From: JADKAV01 sp963704075
Lineage (GTDB): Bacteria > Actinomycetota > Actinomycetes > S36-B12 > UBA10799
DNA length: 64,000 nt
Assembly: GCA_963704075.1 (NCBI GenBank)
Contig: CAVPGV010000018.1
Span: forward strand, 1-64,000
Direction: 5' to 3'
Position 1 is the stretch's first letter. Each line of letters opens with the position of its first letter. The notes beneath the pieces were generated by a model. That model was not told the origin of the DNA. It saw only the letters and a program-made list of their open reading frames with translations, and made no database searches. Position numbers and translations under genes: made by a program. This document shows, piece by piece, positions 9,803-18,374 of this stretch.

Positions 9803-10894
9803 ATGAATCTCGCCCTCGTCGAAATGCGCAGGTCCAAACTGCGGTTCGGACTGCTGGCCGGCGCGGTATCGCTGCTGGTCTTCCTCGTGCTCCTGCTGAC
9901 GACGTTGTCGAACGCCCTGGTCAATTCGATCACCGGCGCCCTGAAGGGCGTGGACGCGGCGGTCCTGGTCTACTCCGATACCGCACGCGACAACCTGCAG
10001 GCCTCCCGTCTGCAGCCCGATGTCGTCGATCAGGTCGGCCAGGTCGACGGGGTGACCGCCGCCGGTCCGGTCTCGGTGCTCACCACCTCGGCATCCCTGC
10101 AGGACGGCACCGAGGACCTGCAGGTCTTCGCCTTCGAACCGGGCCTGCCGGGAGCACCCACCGGCTTGTCGGAAGGCCGGCTTCCACAAACGGCTGGCGA
10201 GGTCGCCATGGACGGGGGCGGGTACGCGATCGGCGACACCCTCGACCTCACTGCCGCAGGACAGCAGGCGACCGTGGTGGGGCTTCTACGCGGCGCCCAG
10301 TTGAACGCCTCTCCCACGGCCTACATGACGCAGGACCTGTACGGCGAGATCGTGCGGGCCACCAACCCGAACGTGCCCTTCGTGCCGGTGAACGCGGTGG
10401 CGGTCGCCACCGACGGCGATCCGGCCACGGTGGTGTCCGCCATCGGAACGCAGGTCCCCGGCACGAAGGCCTACACCCGTGACGACGCCGTCTCGTTGAT
10501 CCCCGGTGTCGGTTCCATCTCACAGACCTTCGGGATCCTGGTCGGACTGACCTTCATCATCGGGGTGGTCGTGATCGGCTTCTTCTTCCTGATCCTGACC
10601 GTGCAGAAGATGAAGACGTTCACCCTGCTCCGCGCGATCGGCGCGGGCACTGCAAAGCTCTCCGCGGCGGTCGCGATGCAGATCACTGTGGTGGTCCTGA
10701 TGGCATCGGCCATCGCAGTGGTTCTGACCCTTCTCGCGGTCCGCGGACTCAATTCCGGCATACCGGTGTCGTTGTCCCCTGGACTCGTGATCGGCACGGT
10801 ACTGGCCGTTCTCGTCTTCTCCCTGATCGCGGGACTGCTCAGCATCAGGCGGATCTCCAAGATCGACCCCTTCACAGCGGCAGGTGCGCGATGA
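9803..10894 (+). CDS. ABC exporter permease (FtsX/MacB type), first copy
   Basis: This 363-residue permease has the MacB/FtsX layout: an N-terminal helix (LLAGAVSLLVFLVLLL), a large extracytoplasmic domain of about 220 residues, then three helices (starting GILVGLTFIIGVVVIGFFF) and a C-terminal RRISKIDPFTA segment that contacts the ATPase. It is the first gene of a three-gene operon with the second permease (4-nt ATGA overlap at 10891) and the ATPase. Such complexes use mechanotransmission to move lipids, peptides or antibiotics out of the membrane; the cargo here is unknown. Expression is probably controlled by the divergent MarR protein. Confidence 0.85.
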   Translation: MNLALVEMRRSKLRFGLLAGAVSLLVFLVLLLTTLSNALVNSITGALKGVDAAVLVYSDTARDNLQASRLQPDVVDQVGQVDGVTAAGPVSVLTTSASLQDGTEDLQVFAFEPGLPGAPTGLSEGRLPQTAGEVAMDGGGYAIGDTLDLTAAGQQATVVGLLRGAQLNASPTAYMTQDLYGEIVRATNPNVPFVPVNAVAVATDGDPATVVSAIGTQVPGTKAYTRDDAVSLIPGVGSISQTFGILVGLTFIIGVVVIGFFFLILTVQKMKTFTLLRAIGAGTAKLSAAVAMQITVVVLMASAIAVVLTLLAVRGLNSGIPVSLSPGLVIGTVLAVLVFSLIAGLLSIRRISKIDPFTAAGAR

Positions 10895-11997
10895 TGCTGG
10901 CTTTCGCCGAAATCCGACGTGGCCGGGGGCGTTTCGCCTCGATCATCGCGGCCCTGTCTTTGATCGTCTTCCTGGTGCTCACGCTTGGCGCGTTGGCAGA
11001 CGGCCTGTTCTTCGGAGCCACCGGTGCCGTGCGATCCACGAATGCCACGGCGTACGCGTTCAGCCCCGACGCCAAGGGTTCCTTGATCCGCTCGAGCATG
11101 ACCCCGACGCAGGTGGCAGAGGTACGGGACGCCCCGGGCGTCGCGCAGGCCACGGGTGTGGGCGTGCTGCTGACCGCCGGTCAGACCACCGACGCCGAGT
11201 ACGACGTGGCGATCTTCGGGGTCGACCCGCAAGGTGCGGGCGTGCCGACGACCGTAACCGAGGGGCGCCTGCCGGAACCCGGCGAGAACGGTGCCGCGGC
11301 GGTGGACCAGAGCCTGATCGACGAGGGTGTCTCACTCGGCGACTCGATCAGCGTCGGCAGCACGTCGGTCGAGGTCGTGGGTGTGGTGCGCGATGCGGCC
11401 TACCAGCTGCAGCCGACGGTGTGGACGTCGATCGACACCTGGCGACAGATGCGCAACGAGGTCCGCCCGGAGTTCACCGGCGTCGGCGACGACGTGAACG
11501 CCGTGGCCGTGGTCACCGACACGGGCGTGACCGCCGAGCAGGTCCAAGCGGAGATCGGCGACCTCACGGTGTTGAGCGCCGAGGACACCGGCCTGGCGAT
11601 CCCCGGCGTTGAGCAGCAGAGTTCGACGCTCAACGCGATCATCTACACAGCGCTGGCCGTGGCGGCTCTGGTCGTGGCACTGTTCTTCGCCCTGGTCGTA
11701 CTGGAGAAGCGTGAGTTGTTCGCAGCCCTCAAAGCCCTGGGTACGCCCAACCGCAAACTCGGGGCCGGCGTGATCGTGCAGGCCCTCATCGCGTCGGCCA
11801 TCGGCGTGGTCATCGGGGCACTTGCCTCCCGCGGACTCGGGGCCATCGCCCCGGACGAGGTGCCGACGCTGTTCCGCACACAGACACTCGTGACCATCGC
11901 CGTTTTCACCCTCGTGGCCGGCGTCGTGGGGGCTGCGTTCTCCCTGCGCCGTATCGCCCGCATCGACCCTGCCACAGCCATCGGAGGAACACTGTGA
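10891..11997 (+). CDS. ABC exporter permease (FtsX/MacB type), second copy
   Basis: This 368-residue permease is a diverged paralogue of its upstream neighbour, with the same order of N-terminal helix (IIAALSLIVFLVLTLGALA), extracytoplasmic domain, three C-terminal helices and a terminal RRIARIDPATAIGG. The pair presumably forms a heterodimer served by one ATPase. Its ATG overlaps the stop codon of the first permease, and its own stop overlaps the GTG of the ATPase gene, so all three are translationally coupled. Confidence 0.85.
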   Translation: MMLAFAEIRRGRGRFASIIAALSLIVFLVLTLGALADGLFFGATGAVRSTNATAYAFSPDAKGSLIRSSMTPTQVAEVRDAPGVAQATGVGVLLTAGQTTDAEYDVAIFGVDPQGAGVPTTVTEGRLPEPGENGAAAVDQSLIDEGVSLGDSISVGSTSVEVVGVVRDAAYQLQPTVWTSIDTWRQMRNEVRPEFTGVGDDVNAVAVVTDTGVTAEQVQAEIGDLTVLSAEDTGLAIPGVEQQSSTLNAIIYTALAVAALVVALFFALVVLEKRELFAALKALGTPNRKLGAGVIVQALIASAIGVVIGALASRGLGAIAPDEVPTLFRTQTLVTIAVFTLVAGVVGAAFSLRRIARIDPATAIGGTL

Positions 11998-12779
11998 CCG
12001 AACACATCGAGACGTTCGTCCCCCCGCACCCGGACGATCCGGGCCTCGACCCGGCCGAAGACGCCGCCGCCCACACCGAAGCGATCCTTCGCGTCGACAC
12101 GGTCAGCAAGGTGTACGGCACCGGTGACAACCAGGTGCACGCCGTGAGTGACGCCACCATGGCCGTCGACCAAGGCGAGTTCGTCGCCCTGGTGGGGCCA
12201 TCGGGATCCGGCAAGACCACGCTGATCTCGATGATCGGCGGGCTGCTGTCCCCGAGCTCCGGAACCATCACCCTGGCGGGCACCGACGTCGGCGGGCTGT
12301 CCAAGCGCGACCTGACGAAGTTCCGGGCCGAGCGGGTCGGGTTCGTCTTCCAGGCGGCCAACCTTGTTCCGTTCCTGACCGCGCGCGAGAATCTGCTGTA
12401 CGTCGCGACCCTGCAGAAGCGGATCGGCCGCAAGGAGGCGCATCAGCGCGCCGACCAACTGCTGGAGGAGCTCGAGCTGACCGGCAGGGCGAAGAACGTG
12501 CCCGAGCAACTGTCCGGCGGCGAGCGCCAACGGGTGGCCATCGGCCGGGCCCTGATGAACGATCCGGACCTGATCCTGGTCGATGAGCCGACCGCCGCTT
12601 TGGACACGAAACTCGGCCGGCAGGTGGTGCAGTTGCTCGCTCGCGAGATCAAGCAGCGCGGCAAGACCGGCATCATGGTCACCCACGACCTGCGCATGGT
12701 CGAGTACACCGACCGGGTCTTCGAGATTCTCGACGGCGAGTTGACGCACGTGGAAACGCCCAGCGCCTTTTCGCACTGA
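11994..12779 (+). CDS. ABC transporter ATP-binding protein (MacB/LolD type)
   Basis: This 261-residue ATPase powers the two preceding permeases. The Walker A motif is GPSGSGKTT, the signature LSGGERQRVAIGRAL and the Walker B with catalytic Glu LILVDEPTAAL; the H-loop His is in IMVTHD. An acidic, proline-rich extension of about 30 residues precedes the nucleotide-binding domain. The GTG at 11994 overlaps the upstream stop codon. Confidence 0.9.
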   Translation: MTEHIETFVPPHPDDPGLDPAEDAAAHTEAILRVDTVSKVYGTGDNQVHAVSDATMAVDQGEFVALVGPSGSGKTTLISMIGGLLSPSSGTITLAGTDVGGLSKRDLTKFRAERVGFVFQAANLVPFLTARENLLYVATLQKRIGRKEAHQRADQLLEELELTGRAKNVPEQLSGGERQRVAIGRALMNDPDLILVDEPTAALDTKLGRQVVQLLAREIKQRGKTGIMVTHDLRMVEYTDRVFEILDGELTHVETPSAFSH

Positions 12780-12780
12780 A

Positions 12781-12800
12781 CTGGCCGGAGGTTCGGCCAG
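12781..12800. terminator. Hairpin between convergent genes
   Basis: CTGGCCG and CGGCCAG form a perfect 7-bp GC-rich stem around a 6-nt loop, starting one base after the ABC ATPase stop codon and ahead of the convergent hydrolase gene. There is no T tract, so it is at most a weak bidirectional terminator. Confidence 0.45.
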
Positions 12801-12820
12801 GCAGGCAGGTACCACCAGGG

Positions 12821-14193
12821 CTACCGGACCCGCACCCGCTCACCGTCACGCGCGACGACCGCCAGCCAGCCCAGTTCCTGCCCGATGCGCCGCGCCAGGG
12901 TCGCTGCGGCGGCCGGTTCGCCGTGGACGACGTACACGACCTTGGGTGCCGCAGCAGCAGAACCGAGCCACGCGATCAACTCGTTGCCGTCGGCGTGCAC
13001 ACTGAATCCCTCGATGTCGACGATCTGCGCGTTCACCGGGATGTACTCGCCGTGGATCTTGACCTGCGCGGCGCCGTCGACGAGGCTGCGACCACGGGTT
13101 CCCACCGCCTGGTAGCCGACCATGATCACGCAGTTGTCCGCGTCGGGCAGCATGTGTTTGAGGTGGTGCAGAACGCGCCCGCCGGTCGCCATCCCTGATG
13201 CCGAGATGATGATGCTCGGGTGCGCCGGGTGTTCAATGCCTGGGATTCGGCGGCCGTGTGTGCTGCACGCACGTGGCGCTCCTCGAGGAGGTCCTCGGGC
13301 AGATCCGGGCGCAGGTCGCCGCGGGATTCGCGCAGTGCGTCGCGGTACACCTGCAGCCCCCGAAGCGCCATGGGGCTGTCCACGTAGACCGGCACGGCAG
13401 GAATCCGGCCGGCGCGCAGCAGATCACCGAGGGCCAACAACAGCAGTTCCGTGCGGTCGACGGCGAACGCCGGGATCACCACCGACCCTCCCCGGTCAAC
13501 CGTGCGGTTGATCGCGTCCGCAAGTTCATCCGACGGGTCGGGCGCGTGCACACGGTCGCCGTAGGTCGACTCCACGACGATGGCATCTGCGGCTGGTGGT
13601 GGCGCAGGAGGACGCAGCAAGGGATGGTTCGCGCGCCCCAGATCGCCACTGAACACCACCGTCCGGCCCGCGACGGTGATCACCGGAGAGGTGGACCCGA
13701 GGATGTGGCCCGCTGGCGCGAGCCGTACTGCGATCTCATCGGCGACCGGGACGCGCGCGTCGAAATCCACCGTCCGGAACAGCGGCAAGGTCCGTTCGAC
13801 ATCGTCGAGGTCGTACAGGGGCTTGGGCTTGCGGTGCTTGGAGAAGCCTCGGCTGCCCGCGTACTTGGCGTCCTCTTCCTGCAGCTTGGCGCTGTCCCGC
13901 AGCACGATCTCGGCCAGCGCGGCCGTGTCGGCGGTCATGAAGACCGGACCGTTGAAGCCTTGCCGCACCAACGCCGGCAGGTATCCGCAGTGATCCAGAT
14001 GGGCGTGGCTGATCACTGCCGCGTCGAGGCTGGGCACCGGCAGGCCCAGGGGATCCCAGTTGCGACGTCGCAATGCCTTGAGACCTTGGAACAGGCCCGC
14101 ATCGATCAGCACCTGCGAGGTGTCCGTGCGGAGGAGGAACTTGCTGCCGGTCACCGTGCCGGCCGCCCCGAGGAACGTCAAGGAAACGTCCAT
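12821..14193 (-). CDS. MBL-fold metallo-hydrolase with RNA-specificity (beta-CASP) domain (one frame break)
   Basis: The product, about 457 residues, belongs to the beta-CASP metallo-beta-lactamase family. The zinc ligands are visible in SHAHLDHCG near residue 60, followed by the beta-CASP domain and, after the break, the RNA-metabolising C-terminus with ISASGMATGGRVLHHL and GFSVHADGNEL. The frame changes near 13220-13240, between SQALNTRR and PSIIISASGMA. Homologues are annotated as RNA-processing exonucleases or YSH1-like hydrolases. Family members of this length lack the C-terminal dimer domain of RNase J, so this is probably a second, non-essential enzyme. Confidence 0.8.
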
Positions 14194-14200
14194 GGCTCCA

Positions 14201-14981
14201 TTATCCTCCCGGCTGTCCGCTCCGATGCATGCGAATCCGCTGCGCGACTACATCGGGCACCACCGTGTCGGGATCCTGCAGACCTTCGGCCATCGCGTCG
14301 CGCACACTCACCAGGGATGCGTACAGCGGCGGGCAGGTCGGGCAGTTCGCCAGGTGACGTTCCACGGCTGCACTCGTGGTCGTCGGCAGTTCACCGTCCA
14401 GGTAGGCGCTGACGTGGCGCCGGGCGTCCCAGCACCGCAGCGGCACCCGTGAGGTGGCGACCCGGCGTTCGTGGCCGCGGGCCATCGCCGACACCAGCAT
14501 CATCCGCCCCCTGCGCAATCGCTGTTTGGTCGCCGGGAGGCTCAGTTCCATGACGTCGGCGATCTCGCGGGAGGTCCATCCGTGCGCGTCGTGCAGCACC
14601 ACGACACTGCGATAGGCGACCGGGATCCGCACCAACGCGTCCTGGACCTCCTCGGAGGTCTCAGCGCGGGCCACCACGACCGCCGCATCCACGGTGTAGT
14701 CGTCCTCGCGCCACCGCTGCTCGACTTCCAAGCGCGAGGTCGTCGCTGGGTTCTTCGCGGCGGCGGCGGTAGAAGTCGATGGTGGTGTTGTGCGCTATCC
14801 GGAACAACCACGACCGCAGACGGGCGGCGGATTGCAGCGTGTCGGCCTTCTCCAAGGCCTTGACCAGGGTCTCCTGCACAAGATCCTCAGCCGTTGCGTC
14901 GTCGCGACTGATGGATCGCACATAGCGGTAGAGGGAGTGGGTCTGATCGGGGAGTAACCCCGCGAGTTCCGCTGCGTCCAC
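14201..14981 (-). CDS. ECF sigma factor fused to zinc-finger anti-sigma (zf-HC2) domain (one frame break)
   Basis: The N-terminal part has sigma region 2 (DDATAEDLVQETLVKALEKAD, then LRSWLFRIAHNT) and, after a frame change near 14735, region 4 (IPVAYRSVVVLHDAHGWTSREIADV). The C-terminal 90 residues form a zf-HC2/ZAS-like domain: CWDARRHVSAYLDGELP and HLANCPTC, giving the HxxxCxxC zinc knuckle that normally sits in a separate anti-sigma factor. It would therefore be a sigma factor carrying its own redox- or ligand-sensitive regulator. Start is GTG 14981, 7 nt after TAGCCT, so the message appears leaderless. It lies just downstream of the DUF2892 gene on the same strand. Confidence 0.75.
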
Positions 14982-14994
14982 CGAGAGCAGGCTA
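14981..14994 (-). promoter_or_regulatory. -10 box for leaderless sigma gene
   Basis: On the minus strand TAGCCT (14994-14989) precedes the GTG start at 14981 by 7 nt. It overlaps the last codon of the upstream DUF2892 gene. Confidence 0.55.
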
Positions 14995-15204
14995 CCGCTG
15001 CTGCGGAACCTTGCAGGTCGACATCCCGAACACGCGGTACAGCGGGCAGAAGCCGACGGCGGCGGTGACGAGCATGACTGCCCCGACCAGGGCCAGGATG
15101 ATCCCGCCGACACTGCCGAGTCCGACTGCGAAGGCCGCTACGAAGGCGACGGCGGCGATGACGACGCGAATGATGCGATCGACCGACGATTCGTTGGTGG
15201 TCAT
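14992..15204 (-). CDS. DUF2892 (YgaP-like) small membrane protein
   Basis: This 70-residue protein has a short charged N-terminus, two hydrophobic helices and a cysteine-containing tail (FCPLYRVFGMSTCKV), the pattern of the YgaP transmembrane/DUF2892 family often found with rhodaneses and sulfur metabolism. The FCPLY segment is conserved in that family. The start at ATG 15204 is supported by an AGGAGG ribosome-binding site about 7 nt upstream. The next gene on this strand is the sigma-anti-sigma fusion, so a role in envelope or thiol stress is conceivable but not shown. Confidence 0.8.
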   Translation of the reverse strand: MTTNESSVDRIIRVVIAAVAFVAAFAVGLGSVGGIILALVGAVMLVTAAVGFCPLYRVFGMSTCKVPQQR

Positions 15205-15347
15205 GTGATTCCTCCTAGGTCTCACTTGTAAGGACGCACGAACGTCCGAAAGGGATACAACTCCCACGGATTTAGCATTCCGTCACAAGGAAAATCGCCG
15301 AACGCTGGCGTGGCAGGCACTAATAGTCAGCTCGCTATCGCGACACC

Positions 15348-16433
15348 ATGGAATGCATGAACGCCGAAGAACGCAAGGCGCTGGCCGCGAGTACCGGCAA
15401 GGCCGTAGAGGAGATCACCACGACGGTGGAGGACACCAGTCGGGTCGGCCGGCAACGGGTCCGGCGCGCACTGGGTCCGCTGGGTACCGCCCCCATGAAC
15501 CTCATCGACACCCACCAGAGCGGCGTCTACGCGCTGGTCCGTGCCGCGACCCGCGCAACGGCCGAACTGGCCGGCGATCTGGCGCACCGGACAGCCCCTG
15601 CCGACGCCGAATCGGCGGTTTCGTCCCCGCGCTGGGCACCGCACGTCGCGGCAGCCGGCGCCGCTTTCGGCGACCGCTTGGACCCGGCACTGACGACCCC
15701 GATGGGTTTGCGTGCACACGGAGCACCCATCGATGTCGCCGATCTCCCCCGCGCTGACACCCTCACCGTGTTCGTCCACGGCCTCGGAGCCACGGAACTC
15801 CAATGGAGCCCCGAATACCTCGACCTCGGCCCGCACGTCCTCGTGCGCTACAACACCGGTCGACTCATCGCCGACAACGGTGCAGACCTCGCCGAGCTGC
15901 TCGAGGACGTCGTCGGTGCTACGGGCACGCAGCGCCTGGTCGTGGTCGGGCACTCGATGGGCGGCCTGGTCGCCCGCAGCGCCATCGCTCATGCGCCGGA
16001 CAGTCACTGGGTGCGACTCGTAAGCGATCTCGTCACCCTCGGCAGCCCACACGCTGGTGCGCCGTTGGAGAGGTTCGCGGCGCGCTCGCTGGCGATGGGA
16101 CAGAGGTTCCGCTCGGCCGAACCGATCGTGCGCCTGGGTCAACGGCGCAGCCAGGGGATCAAGGACCTGCGGTTCGGAGCCATGAGTCCCGGGGACTGGC
16201 ACGGTGACGTCGACACCGAGTTCATCGACAACACCGCCGTCATCGAGTTGCCCGGCCACGTACGCCACCACGCCGTGATCGCAGTGCTGGCACCGGTGGT
16301 CGGCGACGGCATGGTCACTCCGAGCAGCGCCTACCACCGCGGGGCCCGCTCGAGTGTCGTCCGGGGTGATCACCTCTCGCTGCTGGCCCACGACGAGGTG
16401 ACCGGGCTGCTGCGCGAGGTCCTGACGCCCTGA
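15348..16433 (+). CDS. Alpha/beta hydrolase (PGAP1/lipase-like)
   Basis: This protein of up to 361 residues is an alpha/beta-hydrolase. The oxyanion strand is TVFVHGLGATELQW, the nucleophile elbow GHSMGGL contains the catalytic Ser, and a candidate acid/His pair lies in GDGMVTP and RGDHLSLL. A roughly 100-residue N-terminal region is probably helical, without a signal peptide. The layout resembles cytosolic lipase/esterase-like PGAP1-fold proteins. Two starts are close (ATG 15348 and 15357). No partner is evident. Confidence 0.8.
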   Translation: MECMNAEERKALAASTGKAVEEITTTVEDTSRVGRQRVRRALGPLGTAPMNLIDTHQSGVYALVRAATRATAELAGDLAHRTAPADAESAVSSPRWAPHVAAAGAAFGDRLDPALTTPMGLRAHGAPIDVADLPRADTLTVFVHGLGATELQWSPEYLDLGPHVLVRYNTGRLIADNGADLAELLEDVVGATGTQRLVVVGHSMGGLVARSAIAHAPDSHWVRLVSDLVTLGSPHAGAPLERFAARSLAMGQRFRSAEPIVRLGQRRSQGIKDLRFGAMSPGDWHGDVDTEFIDNTAVIELPGHVRHHAVIAVLAPVVGDGMVTPSSAYHRGARSSVVRGDHLSLLAHDEVTGLLREVLTP

Positions 16434-16532
16434 GCCGGCGGGGGTCACGCACGGGTAGGACCTCACCGCGCGTTCTGGCCCGCTAACGGCGCTCAACGGC
16501 CATGGGTGGCCCATGCGAAAGTGGCGCGGGTC

Positions 16533-16545
16533 GATAATCGGGGCA
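16533..16545 (+). promoter_or_regulatory. -10 box for leaderless oxidoreductase gene
   Basis: GATAAT at 16533-16538 lies 6 nt before the ATG at 16545. It selects this ATG over an in-frame ATG at 16506. Confidence 0.5.
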
Positions 16546-18027
16546 TGGCTACCTTCGACGTCGCGGTCATCGGGTCCGGATTCGGTGGCAGCGTGGCTGC
16601 GTTGCGGGCGGCCCAAGCGGGCAAGCGGGTGGTCGTGCTCGAACAGGGCCGCCGGCTGACCCCCGCCGATCTGGAAGCCGGCGCCCAAAGCACCCGGGCG
16701 CTGCTGTGGGAGCCCGCGCTGGGCCTGCATGGCTACTTCCGGCAGACCCTGCTGCGCCATCTGACGATCGTCGGCGGCGTGGGCGTCGGGGGCGGTTCCA
16801 TCGTGTACGCCGCCGTCATGCTCAAGCCCAAGGACTACGCCGGCCGCGGCTGGACCGCGGCCGGGATCGACTGGGCCACTGAGCTCGAACCCCACTTCGC
16901 CGAGGCCGCCCGCATGCTCGGTCGCGAACGCAACCCGCAGCGCGGGATCCAGGACGAGTGGCTACAGGCGGCAGCCGAGCACCTCGGGGTCGGCGACACG
17001 TACGGTGCGACGTACCAGGGGATCTCATTCGCCGACTGCATCGCCTGTGGGCAATGCATCACCGGCTGTCCGCACGGCGCCAAGAACTCCACTGATCGCA
17101 CCTACCTCGCGCAAGCCGAGGAACTCGGCGCACAGATACTCCCGTTGTCCAAGGCACAGATCCTGGTTCCGCTGACATGACGGCTGGCGGGTGGTTGTCC
17201 GCAATCCCTTGACCCGGGAGGTCTCGAGCGTCGAGGCCGAGGAAGTCGTCGTGGCCGCAGGGGTCCTCGGCACCGTGGAGTTGCTGTCGGCGTGCCGCGA
17301 CCGCTGGAAGACGCTGCCCGACCTGTCACCGATGCTGGGCCGACGCGTCCGGACCAATTCGGAGGCGTTCTCCGCGATCCTTCACCCGCCGGGCACCGAC
17401 GTCACGCACGGGGCCACGATCTCCAGCGACTTCTACCCCAACGCGGACACGCACGTCACGAACAACCGTTTCCCGAAGTCCTACGGATTCATGCGCTGGT
17501 ACCTCAGTCCCTTGGTCAGCGGCGACAGACGGCGCGAGACCCTGCGGGCGATGCTGACCCAGCCGGGGGTGGCGTCGGCCAACGCACGGGCGAAGGACTG
17601 GCACAAGCGCATCACGATCCTCACGGTCATGCAGCGCGCGGACAACGAGATGGCGTTGAGCTACCGCAAGAGTCCGATGGGCTGGGCGCTGCGCTCACAG
17701 ATACCGGCAGGTGTCGAGCCGGTGCCGGTGTCCTTGCCGGAGGCCGATGCCGCCGGCGAAGCAGTCGCTGAGGTGAGCGGCGGCCGCGCGTACGCGACGG
17801 TGCTCGACAGCCTCCTGGGGATGGGCGCGACGGCCCACATCCTCGGCGGTGCGGTGCTCGGACCGGATCGGGACAGTGGGGTGGTGGACACCGATCTGCA
17901 GGTGCACGGGTACCCGGGCCTGCGCGTGATGGATGGGTCCGTCATGCCGGAGAACGTGGGCGTCAACCCGTCGTGGACGATCACGGCGATGGCAGAGCGG
18001 GCCTGCGCCCGGTGGCTCGCCCACTAG
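16545..18027 (+). CDS. GMC-type FAD-dependent oxidoreductase (cholesterol-oxidase-like), one frame break
   Basis: The product, about 494 residues, is a flavoprotein of the glucose-methanol-choline superfamily. The FAD dinucleotide-binding motif GSGFGG is at residues 10-15. A Cys-rich stretch CIACGQCITGCPHGAKNS follows near residue 165, and the C-terminus carries the conserved DGSVMPENVGVNPSWTITAMAE. The frame changes near 17172-17182, where the first frame stops after LVPLT and the second picks up with DGWRVVV. The Cys pattern is characteristic of the branch that includes cholesterol oxidase-like proteins; the substrate cannot be told from sequence. Confidence 0.8.
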
Positions 18028-18039
18028 ACCTGCTTTGTA

Positions 18040-18068
18040 TTGCAGGAATTTGATTACGTCTGTACTGT
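18040..18068 (+). promoter_or_regulatory. Housekeeping-type promoter for the small antitoxin gene
   Basis: TTGCAG (18040-18045) and TACTGT (18063-18068) are separated by 17 bp, an excellent match to a vegetative sigma promoter. The small gene starts 20 nt downstream with its own AAGGGAG ribosome-binding site. Confidence 0.65.
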
Positions 18069-18088
18069 GAGAGAAAGGGAGCGAGCAC

Positions 18089-18262
18089 ATGGGATTCTCA
18101 CAGTGGGCCAAGCAGGCCCAGAAGTTGGCGTCGCAGCACTCCGACAAGTTCAACGCAGGCATCGACCAGGTTGCAGCGAAGGCGAAGCAGAAGGCGCCCG
18201 ACAAGATGAGCCACATCGACAAGGCCGCGCAGGCCGCGAAGAAGGCGATGGGGCCCACGTAG
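18089..18262 (+). CDS. Orphan MT0933/Rv0909-like antitoxin
   Basis: This 57-residue protein starts MGFSQWAKQAQKLASQH and ends with KMSHIDKAAQAAKKAMG. The pattern of an MG-hydrophobic start, Lys/Ala-rich amphipathic helices and a terminal HIDKAAQAAKK segment matches the MT0933 (Rv0909) antitoxin family. It has a strong upstream promoter and a good ribosome-binding site (AAGGGAG, 7-nt spacing). In mycobacteria the antitoxin Rv0909 is paired with toxin Rv0910, a SRPBCC-like protein; no such gene is adjacent here, so it may be an orphan or serve another function. Confidence 0.75.
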   Translation: MGFSQWAKQAQKLASQHSDKFNAGIDQVAAKAKQKAPDKMSHIDKAAQAAKKAMGPT

Positions 18263-18374
18263 GCCGGGTCCACGCCCCGGTGATGCGATGCTCCCCCGGC
18301 AGAACAACCATCCACCGCCGGCGACATCGGCCAGCAGTGGCACGGCCGCCGGCCCCAGCCCGCCCCGAAACGCG

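Noticed and set aside
15327..16895. 522-codon antisense frame
   Set aside because: It spans parts of two plus-strand genes (alpha/beta hydrolase and GMC oxidoreductase) and shows shadow composition without motifs.
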